Below are positions 14,647 to 24,616 of a stretch of 39,659 nucleotides of DNA, piece after piece. The notes beneath the pieces were generated by a model. That model was not told the DNA's origin, did not search any database, and saw only the letters and a list, made by a program, of their open reading frames with translations. The DNA comes from UBA4744 sp035282865. Its GTDB lineage: Bacteria > Actinomycetota > Acidimicrobiia > Spongiisociales > UBA4744. Numbering within the stretch: position 1 is the first letter of the stretch; each line of letters begins with the position of its first letter. The stretch covers positions 1 through 39,659 of the forward strand of contig DATEVB010000089.1 of NCBI GenBank assembly GCA_035282865.1. Direction: 5' to 3'. The translations under genes were made by a program, and so were the position numbers.

Positions 14647-15938
14647 GCCACCCGCAAGTCCTCACCGCCCGGATGACCGAACACCCGACCGATTCGCACA
14701 CCCTGGAGCGATACGAAACGACGGGGGGTTACCGGCACGCGCGCCGGGCCATCGACATGACCCGCGATGAGATCATTGATTTGGTCAAGGCGTCGGGACT
14801 GCTGGGTCGGGGTGGCGCCGCCTTCTCGGCCGGGCTGAAGTGGAGCTTCCTCGCCCCTTCCCGACCTTCCTATCTGGTGGTCAACGGCGATGAATCCGAG
14901 CCGGGCACCTTCAAAGATCGCCAGCTGCTGGAGAGAGATCCTCACCAGATGATCGAGGGCATCATCATCACCTCGGTCGCCAACGAGGTCCACGAGGCGT
15001 TCGTCTACATCCGTGGGGAATACCCCAAGCCGGCCCGGCGAGTCCAGCAAGCCATCGACGAGGCCTATGCGGCCGGTTATCTGGGCAAGGGGATCTTCGG
15101 CAGCGACTACGACCTCGACGTAACCGTGCACCTGGGCGGCGGTGCTTACATCTGCGGCGAGGAGACCGCCCTGATAAACAGCCTGGAAGGCAAGCGCGGT
15201 GAACCCCGCCTCAAGCCGCCTTACTTCCCGGCCGCCAGGGGCCTCTACATGATGCCGACCATCGTCAACAACGTCGAGACCGTATCGAATCTGCCCCACA
15301 TCTTCGAGATGGGTGCCGACGACTATCGGGCCCTCGGTCACGCCGATGATTCCGGAACGTTCCTCTTCTCGGTGTCGGGGCATGTCAAGGAACCCGGCAA
15401 CTATGAATTGCCGCACGGCATCACCTGGCGGGAGCTCGTCTTCGACATCGCCGGGGGAATCAGGGACGACCGGGCTTTGAAGGCATGGATTCCGGGCGGC
15501 GCGTCGGCCCCCTGGTTCGTCCCGGAACATCATCTCGATCTCGAGATCACCAAGGATGCCACCGGCAACGCCGGCTCCATGCTGGGCTCGGGGGCGGTAG
15601 TGGTCATGGATGAGACCACCTGCGCGGTCAAGGCCGCCGAGCGGATCGTGCGGTTCTTCTCCCACGAGTCGTGCGGCCAGTGCACTCCCTGCCGGGAGGG
15701 CACCACCTGGCTGGAGATGATCCTGCGGAGGATCGAGGACGGCTCCGGTCGGCGAATCGATGCCGAACTCCTCCTCGATGTGTCCGACAACATCAGCCCG
15801 GGACTGACCTGGCCGCCCAAGCAGACCACCATCTGCCCGTTGGGCCCTTCGGCGGTTTCGCCGATCACCTCGGTGTCGCGCTACTTCAAAGACGAACTGC
15901 TGCAGCACATCGAACAAGCGGGGTGTCCTCTTGGCTGA
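14643..15938 (+). CDS. nuoF: NADH-quinone oxidoreductase subunit F
   Basis: This 431-aa protein (51-kDa homologue) is where NADH binds and passes a hydride to FMN. Visible are the FMN/NADH glycine motifs GRGGAAFSAGLKW and GGGAYICGEETAL, and the N3 cluster ligands Cys344, Cys347, Cys350 (ESCGQCTPCREG) and Cys398 (TTICPLG). The start is ATG 14643 overlapping the nuoE stop. The protein ends with its stop inside the nuoG start region. Confidence 0.96.
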   Translation: MSHPQVLTARMTEHPTDSHTLERYETTGGYRHARRAIDMTRDEIIDLVKASGLLGRGGAAFSAGLKWSFLAPSRPSYLVVNGDESEPGTFKDRQLLERDPHQMIEGIIITSVANEVHEAFVYIRGEYPKPARRVQQAIDEAYAAGYLGKGIFGSDYDLDVTVHLGGGAYICGEETALINSLEGKRGEPRLKPPYFPAARGLYMMPTIVNNVETVSNLPHIFEMGADDYRALGHADDSGTFLFSVSGHVKEPGNYELPHGITWRELVFDIAGGIRDDRALKAWIPGGASAPWFVPEHHLDLEITKDATGNAGSMLGSGAVVVMDETTCAVKAAERIVRFFSHESCGQCTPCREGTTWLEMILRRIEDGSGRRIDAELLLDVSDNISPGLTWPPKQTTICPLGPSAVSPITSVSRYFKDELLQHIEQAGCPLG

Positions 15939-18396
15939 TCTGGTCAAGATCACGGTCGACGGTCGGGAGATCGAAGTCCCCCGCGGGGAACTGGTGATCA
16001 AGGCAGCTCAGGACCACGGCACCTATATCCCAAGGTTTTGCTGGCACCCCCGGATGAAGGAAGTGGGCATGTGCCGGATGTGCCTGGTCGAGATCGATAC
16101 GCCCCGCGGCACGATACTCACCACTTCCTGCACCACGGCGGCCATCGACGGCATGGTCGTGCATACCGCATCGGAGACCGCTCGGAAAGCCCAGGAAGGC
16201 ATCCTCGAGTTTCTGCTGATCAACCATCCGCTCGATTGCCCGGTGTGTGACAAGGGTGGTGAGTGCCCCCTGCAGGATCAGACCGTTGCCTACGGGCCGG
16301 GTGAGAGCCGGTTCGTGGAGGAGAAGCGGCACTTCGAAAAACCGATCCCCATTTCCGATTTGGTCTTCCTCGACCGGGAGCGGTGCATTCTCTGTGCCCG
16401 CTGCACCCGGTTCGCCGATGAGATAGCCGGCGACCCATTGATTGAGTTCAAAGATCGGGGCAACCACACCCAGGTCCAGACCTTCCCGGATCTGCCTTTC
16501 AGCTCGTACTTCTCGGGCAACACCGTGCAGATCTGCCCGGTCGGGGCGCTCACCGCCTCCGCCTATCGCTTCAAGGCCCGCCCCTGGGACCTCCGCAGAG
16601 TCGAGAGCAGTTGCTCGCATTGCTCGGTCGGTTGCCGGATGGCGGTTGAGTCCAGCCAGAACGACGTGTTGCGGTTCAACGGGGTCGATAACGATGCCAC
16701 CAACCAGGGGTGGCTGAGTGACAAATGCCGGTTCGGTTTCGAATTCATCGGATCGGAGAACCGTCTTCGCACACCGCTCATCAAGGTGGACGGCGAATTC
16801 CGGGAAGCCACTTGGGCAGAGGCACTCGACGTGGTGGCGGAACGGCTCGGTGCCATCATCGAGCAACACGGCGGTGAGGCGGTGGGAGGCATCGGCGGCG
16901 CTCGTTCCACCAACGAAGAAGCCTATGCATTCGGGAAGTTCATGCGGACCGTGCTCGGCAGTAACCATCTCGACGCCCAACTCGACGACGGTCTCGATCC
17001 TCGTTTCCTGGCCGGAGTGTCGCCCCGGGCCAGGATCGGCGATCTCGACCGAGCGGCCACCATCCTGCTGTGGGCACCCGACCTCAAGGAGGAATCGGGT
17101 TCGCTGTATCTGCGGGTCCGGCACGCCGTTCAGGAGCATGGCGCCGAGCTGGTCGTTGTGCACCCCCGGCGCACCGGTCTCGACGATCGCGCCACGCACA
17201 AGCTGACTTACCGGCCCGGACAGGGACCGGCGCTGCTCGGCGACCTGGCAGGCGGTGAGGGCGACTATGCAGCCGTGCTGGAGACCTTGTCGAAAGGTCC
17301 GGTCGTTGCCATCGTCGGACGCACCGGTCTCACCGAGCAGCGGGAACTCGCCGAAGCGGTGGCAGCCTTCGCGCTCGACCTGCCCGATGCCAAAGTGCTC
17401 CCGTTCGGGCGTCGTTCCAATGTGTTCGGGGCTCTGGACATGGGAGTGGCCCCGACGCTCTTGCCCGGCCGGGTCGGGGCCGACGATGCCGACGCAATGG
17501 CGCAACTCGAAGCGGTGTGGGGACCGGTCCCGACCCATGAAGGCCGCGACACCCTCGGGATCCTGGAGGGCCTGGCCGCCGGCGACCTGAAAGGCCTGGT
17601 GCTGCTGGGGGCCGATCCCGTCAGAGACGTGCCGGATGGCAGGTTCGCTCAGCGAGGCATCGAGGGTGCCGAATTCGTTGTCGCCATCGATCTGTTCCTC
17701 ACCGACTCCAGCAAGTTGGCCGACGTCGTACTCCCGGCCGAAGCCCTCGGCGAGAAGGAGGGGACGGTCACCAACCTCGAGGGACGAGTACAGAAGGTCA
17801 ATCGCGTCGTCACGGGACCGGGCCAATCGCAGGCCGACTGGACCATCCTGGACGACATCTCACGCCGGCTGGGCAAGCCTCTGGCGTTCGCTTCGGCAGA
17901 AGCAATCTCCAAGGAGATCGCCGACGTAGCCCCGGCCTATGCCGGGATGAGTTGGGAGCTGGTCGAGTGGGAAGAAAAGGAGGGCGCCGTGGTCCCGTAC
18001 GGCGACGCCATCCAACCGCTCGTACACCACCCGGCGGCACTAGACCGGGAGGCGCTCGAGGCGATGGTCCGGCAGCCGGCCGGCGGGGCGTTGGCGCTGC
18101 ACCTGGCGCGTACCCTCTACGACGACGGTGTTCTGATGCGTAACAGCCTCTCCCTCCATGCGCTGGCCCCGGGAGGCGCCGTGTATCTCCATCCGGAGGA
18201 TGCCGGCCGGTTGGGAGTGAGCGAGGGAACGCTGGTCGAGGTCGAGACCGTGGATGCCGCCCTCCGGCTTCCCGTCGTTCTCGACCCGTCACTGCTGAGC
18301 GGCGTGGTATACGTTCCGTTCAACCAACCATCGACCCCTTCTTTCGGAGCTGCCCTCTCGGTCGTTGTGGCAGCCCGCAAGGAGGTGGACGCCTGA
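15931..18396 (+). CDS. nuoG: NADH-quinone oxidoreductase subunit G
   Basis: This 821-aa protein (75-kDa homologue) carries an N-terminal ferredoxin fold with Cys37, Cys48, Cys51 and Cys67 for N1b. A His/Cys site for N5 (NHPLDCPVCDKGGECPLQD) and further Cys motifs (CILCARC, CPVGAL) for N6a/b follow. CSHCSVGC, at the start of the molybdopterin-oxidoreductase-like domain, probably binds an extra N7-type cluster. The large C-terminal domain resembles formate dehydrogenase but is expected to lack a cofactor. The start is TTG at 15931, overlapping the nuoF stop, because no ATG fits the ferredoxin N-terminus. Confidence 0.95.
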   Translation: MADLVKITVDGREIEVPRGELVIKAAQDHGTYIPRFCWHPRMKEVGMCRMCLVEIDTPRGTILTTSCTTAAIDGMVVHTASETARKAQEGILEFLLINHPLDCPVCDKGGECPLQDQTVAYGPGESRFVEEKRHFEKPIPISDLVFLDRERCILCARCTRFADEIAGDPLIEFKDRGNHTQVQTFPDLPFSSYFSGNTVQICPVGALTASAYRFKARPWDLRRVESSCSHCSVGCRMAVESSQNDVLRFNGVDNDATNQGWLSDKCRFGFEFIGSENRLRTPLIKVDGEFREATWAEALDVVAERLGAIIEQHGGEAVGGIGGARSTNEEAYAFGKFMRTVLGSNHLDAQLDDGLDPRFLAGVSPRARIGDLDRAATILLWAPDLKEESGSLYLRVRHAVQEHGAELVVVHPRRTGLDDRATHKLTYRPGQGPALLGDLAGGEGDYAAVLETLSKGPVVAIVGRTGLTEQRELAEAVAAFALDLPDAKVLPFGRRSNVFGALDMGVAPTLLPGRVGADDADAMAQLEAVWGPVPTHEGRDTLGILEGLAAGDLKGLVLLGADPVRDVPDGRFAQRGIEGAEFVVAIDLFLTDSSKLADVVLPAEALGEKEGTVTNLEGRVQKVNRVVTGPGQSQADWTILDDISRRLGKPLAFASAEAISKEIADVAPAYAGMSWELVEWEEKEGAVVPYGDAIQPLVHHPAALDREALEAMVRQPAGGALALHLARTLYDDGVLMRNSLSLHALAPGGAVYLHPEDAGRLGVSEGTLVEVETVDAALRLPVVLDPSLLSGVVYVPFNQPSTPSFGAALSVVVAARKEVDA

Positions 18397-19466
18397 TGGA
18401 CGGGTGGGACGTGGCAATCGGGCTGGTCAAAGTCGTGGTGGTCTTCGCACTTCTGCTGGTTGTCACCATCCTGCTCGTGTGGATCGAGCGGAAAGTGGTC
18501 GCCGACATGCAGAACCGGATCGGTCCCGAACGAGCGGGCCCCTGGGGCATGCTGCAGACCCTGGCAGATGGCCTGAAGCTCCTGTTCAAGGAGCAGATTC
18601 GCCCCAACAAGGCCGAAATGGGGATGTATCTGGCCGCCCCGGTATTGACCCTGATCCCGGCCTTCTTGATCTTCATGGTGGTGCCGATCGGGAGACCATT
18701 CACGGTGACCCTGGGCGGTGTGGAACGGGTGATCTCCATGCAGGGGACCGACCTGAACATCGGGCTCTTGTTCATCCTGGCCATGTCGTCGCTGGCCGTG
18801 TACGCCGTGGTGCTGGCCGGCTGGTCCTCCGGTTCCAAGTATCCGTTGCTCGGTGGAGTGCGGGCAACCGCTCAGGCGATCTCCTACGAAGCGGCCATGG
18901 GTCTGGCGTTGGTCCCGGTCGTCTTCTACGCGGGAACCCTGTCGATCTCGGAGATCGTCGCGGCCCAGGGAGGAACCTGGGGTGGCATCATTCCCCGCTG
19001 GAACATCGTCCCGCTGGTTCCATCGTTCGTGATCTTCTTCATCTCGATCATCGCCGAGACCAACCGGGCCCCCTTCGACCTGGTCGAGGCCGAACAAGAG
19101 ATCGTCGGCGGGTTTCACACCGAATACTCGGGGTTCCGTTTCGCCTGTTTCTTCCTGGCCGAGTACATCAACATGTTCAACATGTCGGCCATCGCCGCCA
19201 CCTTGTTCCTGGGCGGATGGAATGGACCGACCTTCGACGGCTCGCTCCCCGCCTTCATCTCCTGGCTGCTGCCCATCATCTACTTCTTCATCAAGACCTT
19301 CGCGCTGATCTTCATCTTCATGTGGGTACGGGCCACTTTGCCCCGCTTCCGCTACGACCAGTTGATGGCCCTCGGTTGGAAACGCCTCATCCCGGCGGCC
19401 CTCGCCTGGTTGGTGCTTTCGGCGGCGGTGGTCGGCTTCCGTCAGTTTGGAGTGCCGTGGTCATGA
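18396..19466 (+). CDS. nuoH: NADH-quinone oxidoreductase subunit H
   Basis: This 356-aa membrane subunit with about eight or nine helices joins the quinone cavity to the pump modules. The conserved VWIERKVVADMQNRIGP and AETNRAPFDLVEAEQEIVGG segments are complete, the latter giving acidic residues of the E-channel. It overlaps the nuoG stop by ATGA. Unlike every other junction upstream, 181 bp of repeats separate it from nuoI. Confidence 0.96.
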   Translation: MDGWDVAIGLVKVVVVFALLLVVTILLVWIERKVVADMQNRIGPERAGPWGMLQTLADGLKLLFKEQIRPNKAEMGMYLAAPVLTLIPAFLIFMVVPIGRPFTVTLGGVERVISMQGTDLNIGLLFILAMSSLAVYAVVLAGWSSGSKYPLLGGVRATAQAISYEAAMGLALVPVVFYAGTLSISEIVAAQGGTWGGIIPRWNIVPLVPSFVIFFISIIAETNRAPFDLVEAEQEIVGGFHTEYSGFRFACFFLAEYINMFNMSAIAATLFLGGWNGPTFDGSLPAFISWLLPIIYFFIKTFALIFIFMWVRATLPRFRYDQLMALGWKRLIPAALAWLVLSAAVVGFRQFGVPWS

Positions 19467-19488
19467 AAGACAGGTTGAAGCGTCTCGT

Positions 19489-19541
19489 TCGAAGTTGGAA
19501 GTTCGGGGGCGAACCAAGCCTGCCCTGGCTGACCAACTTCG
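19489..19541. repeat. Inverted repeat and heptads in the nuoH-nuoI gap
   Basis: TCGAAGT and TGGAAGT (19489-19502) stand in 7-nt register. CGAAGTTGG (19490-19498) and CCAACTTCG (19533-19541) form a perfect 9-bp inverted repeat. Inside it, GTTCG/CGAAC (19501-19505 and 19510-19514) forms a second hairpin. The segment begins about 20 bp after the nuoH stop. Confidence 0.65.
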
Positions 19542-19577
19542 GGTTCCGGGCCCGATCGCTCGGCAACGATGCGCCCC

Positions 19578-19598
19578 CCGCCGACCGCCGACCGCCGA
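19578..19598 (+). repeat. Heptanucleotide tandem repeat CCGCCGA x3
   Basis: Three exact, contiguous copies of CCGCCGA in the nuoH-nuoI gap, 16 bp before a second three-copy heptamer array. Confidence 0.85.
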
Positions 19599-19614
19599 CC
19601 GGCGATGACGAGGC

Positions 19615-19635
19615 ACGAAGTACGAAGTACGAAGT
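19615..19635 (+). repeat. Heptanucleotide tandem repeat ACGAAGT x3
   Basis: Three exact copies of ACGAAGT, ending 12 bp before the nuoI ATG. The same unit occurs in degenerate form on the minus strand at 4592-4619. It occupies the position where the ribosome-binding site of nuoI would be expected. Confidence 0.85.
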
Positions 19636-19647
19636 GCGGGGCTCGCC

Positions 19648-20307
19648 ATGGGCATGATCAACGAACTCCGCAAAGGGTTTGCGGTGACCCTCAGGGTGAT
19701 GCGCAAGACCATCTTCGGTGATGGTCTGCTGACCACCGAGTACCCCAAGGAGTCGCGCCAGAAGCCGCAACGTTTTCACGGTCGTCACGTCCTCAACCGG
19801 CATCCCGACGGGATGGAGAAATGCATCGGTTGCGAACTGTGCGCGGGAGCCTGCCCGGCAGCCTGCATCTATGTACGCGGCGCCGACAACCCGATGGACG
19901 ATCCGGTGAGTCCGGGGGAACGGTACGGGTTCGTGTACGACATCAACCTGCTGCGCTGCATCTTCTGTGGCCTCTGTGTCGAGGCGTGCCCGACGGAAGC
20001 TATCACGATGACCCATCTCTTCGAGATGTCGGTCACCAACCGGGACGATGCCATCTACACCAAGAACGAGTTATTGGTTGATCCCGACGGGATTCCGAAA
20101 CACATGTTCACCGTCGAACAGGACCCGATGGTCAACCTGGGTGAGCTCAAAGAAGCCGATGGATGGATGCGGGCGACCGCGCCTTCGGGCCGGGCCGCTT
20201 ACGAGGGGATCCCCGGTTGGAGTCGATCGGCCGGGATCGGGCTGCGCCCCCCCGAGCGGGGCCAGGCGGGGGAACCCCATGAGCGTGAAGAGGGCGACGA
20301 TGACTGA
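19648..20307 (+). CDS. nuoI: NADH-quinone oxidoreductase subunit I
   Basis: This 219-aa protein (TYKY homologue) carries two [4Fe-4S] ferredoxin motifs, CIGCELCAGACP and CIFCGLCVEACP, for clusters N6a and N6b, which relay electrons to N2. The start is ATG 19648; an ATG at 19654 is also possible, and neither has a convincing Shine-Dalgarno because a repeat array directly precedes. The C-terminal tail of about 50 residues is longer than in E. coli. Its stop overlaps the nuoJ start. Confidence 0.95.
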   Translation: MGMINELRKGFAVTLRVMRKTIFGDGLLTTEYPKESRQKPQRFHGRHVLNRHPDGMEKCIGCELCAGACPAACIYVRGADNPMDDPVSPGERYGFVYDINLLRCIFCGLCVEACPTEAITMTHLFEMSVTNRDDAIYTKNELLVDPDGIPKHMFTVEQDPMVNLGELKEADGWMRATAPSGRAAYEGIPGWSRSAGIGLRPPERGQAGEPHEREEGDDD

Positions 20308-20842
20308 GCTGATCCTGTTCTTCGTCTTTGGGGCCCTGGCCCTGGTCGGCGGGCTGACCGTTGTTGCCGCCAAGAACCCGGTGCACAGCGCCATGGGGCT
20401 CATGCTCACCCTGTTCTCGCTGGCGGTCTTCTATGTCGTGCAGGCCGCTCATTTCGTGGCGGCCGTGCAGGTGATCGTTTACGCAGGCGCCGTCATGACC
20501 CTGTTCTTGTTCGTCATCATGCTGATCGGGGTCGACCGAGAGGAGAACCTGCGCGAGACCATCCGTTTCCAACGGCCCCTGGTTGCGCTGGTCGGTCTGT
20601 CCGTCGTCGTAGTCGGAGTGGTCGTCGCGGTCGGTGGCCGCTTCGCCTGGGTGACGGGTGTTGCCGCTGCCGGCCCGGAGGTCAACGGCACCGTTGAAGC
20701 GATTGGTGACGAGTTGTTCACCACCTGGCTGCTCCCGTTCGAGGCCACTTCGCTGCTCTTGATCATCGCCTCGGTCGGTGCGCTTGCTCTGGCCTTCTTC
20801 CAACCCCGCCGGCGACCGCCCACCGAGGAGGACCTCCGATGA
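20300..20842 (+). CDS. nuoJ: NADH-quinone oxidoreductase subunit J
   Basis: This 180-aa membrane subunit has five predicted helices. The third includes the Gly/Ala-rich VQVIVYAGAVMTLFLFVIML segment, the flexible pi-bulge helix of the family. I choose ATG 20300, which has AGAGGG about 7 nt upstream and overlaps the nuoI stop; ATG 20279 would add seven residues. A longer periplasmic loop lies between helices four and five. The stop overlaps nuoK. Confidence 0.93.
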   Translation: MTELILFFVFGALALVGGLTVVAAKNPVHSAMGLMLTLFSLAVFYVVQAAHFVAAVQVIVYAGAVMTLFLFVIMLIGVDREENLRETIRFQRPLVALVGLSVVVVGVVVAVGGRFAWVTGVAAAGPEVNGTVEAIGDELFTTWLLPFEATSLLLIIASVGALALAFFQPRRRPPTEEDLR

Positions 20843-21144
20843 CGGTGACCGCCGACTGGTACCTGATCCTCGCCGCGGTGCTGTTCGTGATCGGCGCGGC
20901 CGGTTTGCTGGTGCGCCGCAACGCCATCGTCATGTTCATGTCGATCGAGCTGATGCTCAACGCCGTCAACCTGACTTTTGTATCGGTCGGGCGAGAGTTG
21001 CAGGACCTGACCGGCCAGTTCGCAGTCTTTTTCGTGCTGGTGGTTGCCGCCGCCGAGGTGGTCGTCGGACTGGCGATCATCGTGTCGATCTTCCGGACCA
21101 GGGAAACCGCCTCGGTAGACGACCTGTCGGAGATGAAGGGATGA
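20839..21144 (+). CDS. nuoK: NADH-quinone oxidoreductase subunit K
   Basis: This 101-aa subunit has three helices. The conserved membrane glutamates are present in MSIELMLNAVNL (helix 2) and AAAEVVVGLAI (helix 3), both needed for proton transfer. GAGGAGG lies just before the ATG, inside the end of nuoJ. Length is exactly that of the family. Confidence 0.96.
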   Translation: MTVTADWYLILAAVLFVIGAAGLLVRRNAIVMFMSIELMLNAVNLTFVSVGRELQDLTGQFAVFFVLVVAAAEVVVGLAIIVSIFRTRETASVDDLSEMKG

Positions 21145-21191
21145 GCGTGGTCGCTTCGCAGTACGTCATCGGCACCGCAGGTGCCCTATGA
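21141..21191 (+). CDS. Possible 16-codon coupling ORF between nuoK and nuoL
   Basis: Its ATG overlaps the nuoK TGA and its TGA overlaps the nuoL ATG, so it exactly bridges the only gap between these two genes. The peptide (MSVVASQYVIGTAGAL) has no recognisable function. It may serve to keep ribosomes translating into nuoL, or be accidental. Confidence 0.3.
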   Translation: MSVVASQYVIGTAGAL

Positions 21192-23074
21192 CCGATTGGA
21201 TCTGGCTCGTTATCGCCTTGCCTGCTTTCGGGGCCTTGTTCCTGCACTTCTTCGGGCGCCGGATCGGCGAACCGTATGCCGGATGGATCGCTTCGGCGAT
21301 GATTGGATCGTCCTTCGTGATCGGTTTGATCGCCGCCGTACCGTTCTTCCGGGGTGAAACCCAGGCCGAGACCGTCTACCTCTTCGATTGGATCCCGGCT
21401 TTGGGTGCCCGGGTCGAGCTGCTGTGGGATCCCCTGTCGGCGTTGATGGTGCTGGTGGTGAGCGGGGTTGGGACGCTCATCCACATCTACTCGGTCGGGT
21501 ACATGCACGGCGACCAACGGTTCGGACGATTCTTCACCTACCTCAACCTGTTCGCCACCTCCATGTTGACGCTGGTGCTGGCCGACAACTTCGCGGTCCT
21601 TTTCGTCGGGTGGGAGCTGGTCGGCCTCTGTTCCTATCTACTCATCTCGTTCTGGTTCACCCGCCCCGCGGCCGCCGCGGCCGGCAAGAAGGCGTTCATC
21701 GTCAACCGGATCGGCGACTTCGGGTTCATGATCGCCTTGATGCTGGTCTTCACCACCTTCGGGACCCTCTCCTACAGCCAGGTACTCGAAAACCCCGGTG
21801 AGCTGCTGGGAGCCGGCACCGCCACCGCCATCGGCCTGCTCTTCCTGGTCGGAGCTGCCGGCAAGTCGGCCCAGATCCCCCTCTATGTATGGCTGCCGGA
21901 TGCCATGGAGGGCCCGACGCCCGTCTCGGCGCTGATCCACGCCGCAACCATGGTTACCGCCGGTGTCTTCGTCGTGGCCCGCACCGCGCCGATCTACGCC
22001 CTGTCGGATACCGCCTCGTTGGCGGTTGCCACGGTTGGCGCCCTCACCGCCCTGCTGGCCGCCACCATCGCCATTGCCCAGCGGGACATCAAACGGGTGC
22101 TGGCGTACTCGACCATCAGTCAGCTCGGTTACATGTTCCTCGGGGTGGGCTCCGCCGCCTATGTGGCCGGGGTGTTCCACCTGATGACCCATGCGTTCTT
22201 CAAGGCCCTGCTCTTCCTCGGGGCCGGGTCGGCGATCCACGCCATGGCGGGCCAGCAGGACATGAACAAGATGGGCGGTCTGTTCCCCAAGATGAAGATC
22301 ACCGGTTGGACGATGGGGATCGCCACCCTCGCCATCGCCGGTATTCCGCCTCTGGCCGGGTTCTGGTCGAAGTACGAGATCCTGGGCACAGCTTTCGAGA
22401 AGGGCGGTTTTTACTACGTGCTGTGGGCGATCGGGTTGATCACCGCCATGATCACCGCCTTCTACATGACGCGCATGTTCATCCTCACCTTCCTCGGCAA
22501 GCCCAGGTGGGATGAGGGAGTCCACCCCCACGAGTCGCCCTTCACCATGACCGTTCCGCTGATGGCCCTGGCGGCCTTAACGGTGGTGGGCGGCCTGGTC
22601 AACACTCCGTTCCGGCTGGGACTCGAGCATTTCCTGGAGCCGGCCTTCGAAGGCATCGAGCTGGCTCACGCTCCGGCAGGCGCCCTGCTGTGGATCCTGG
22701 CCGCGGTCTCGGTGCTGGCCGGGGTCGTCGGCATCCTCATCGCCGCCGCCCTCTACCTGGGACCGGAGGAGCGGCGCGAACGGCTGTTGGGCAGGATACG
22801 CCGGCCCTGGTTTGCGATGGAGAACGCCTACTGGGTCGACCGGATGTACGGGAGGATGATCGTGCTCCCCGGCAAGAAGGTCTCGAATTGGGCAGCATTC
22901 TCCTTTGACGCCAAGCTGATCGACGGGATCGTCAACGGGGTGGGTGTACTGGTGCAGCGTGTCTCTGCGGCGTTGCGGCCCCTCCAGACCGGTCTGGTGA
23001 GGAACTACGCCCTGGTGCTGGCCGCCGGGGTGGTCGGTCTGGTCATCTGGTTCTTGAGCAGTGGGGGGTTGTAG
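21188..23074 (+). CDS. nuoL: NADH-quinone oxidoreductase subunit L
   Basis: This 628-aa antiporter-like proton-pump subunit is at the far end of the membrane arm. The typical VGWELVGLCSYLLI and AGKSAQIPLYVWLPDAMEGPT-type motifs, with conserved pump Glu and Lys, are visible. The C-terminus has the extra region beyond residue 500 expected for the long lateral helix and final anchor. Its ATG is 43 bp after nuoK, and a 16-codon ORF exactly bridges the two genes. Its stop is directly followed by the nuoM GTG. Confidence 0.96.
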   Translation: MTDWIWLVIALPAFGALFLHFFGRRIGEPYAGWIASAMIGSSFVIGLIAAVPFFRGETQAETVYLFDWIPALGARVELLWDPLSALMVLVVSGVGTLIHIYSVGYMHGDQRFGRFFTYLNLFATSMLTLVLADNFAVLFVGWELVGLCSYLLISFWFTRPAAAAAGKKAFIVNRIGDFGFMIALMLVFTTFGTLSYSQVLENPGELLGAGTATAIGLLFLVGAAGKSAQIPLYVWLPDAMEGPTPVSALIHAATMVTAGVFVVARTAPIYALSDTASLAVATVGALTALLAATIAIAQRDIKRVLAYSTISQLGYMFLGVGSAAYVAGVFHLMTHAFFKALLFLGAGSAIHAMAGQQDMNKMGGLFPKMKITGWTMGIATLAIAGIPPLAGFWSKYEILGTAFEKGGFYYVLWAIGLITAMITAFYMTRMFILTFLGKPRWDEGVHPHESPFTMTVPLMALAALTVVGGLVNTPFRLGLEHFLEPAFEGIELAHAPAGALLWILAAVSVLAGVVGILIAAALYLGPEERRERLLGRIRRPWFAMENAYWVDRMYGRMIVLPGKKVSNWAAFSFDAKLIDGIVNGVGVLVQRVSAALRPLQTGLVRNYALVLAAGVVGLVIWFLSSGGL

Positions 23075-24612
<1,538 letters not shown>

Positions 24613-24616
<4 letters not shown>

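Noticed and set aside
19463..19657. A 64-codon ORF starting on the nuoH stop
   Set aside because: It runs through the tandem repeats and its peptide merely translates them; a non-coding repeat insertion is the simpler view.
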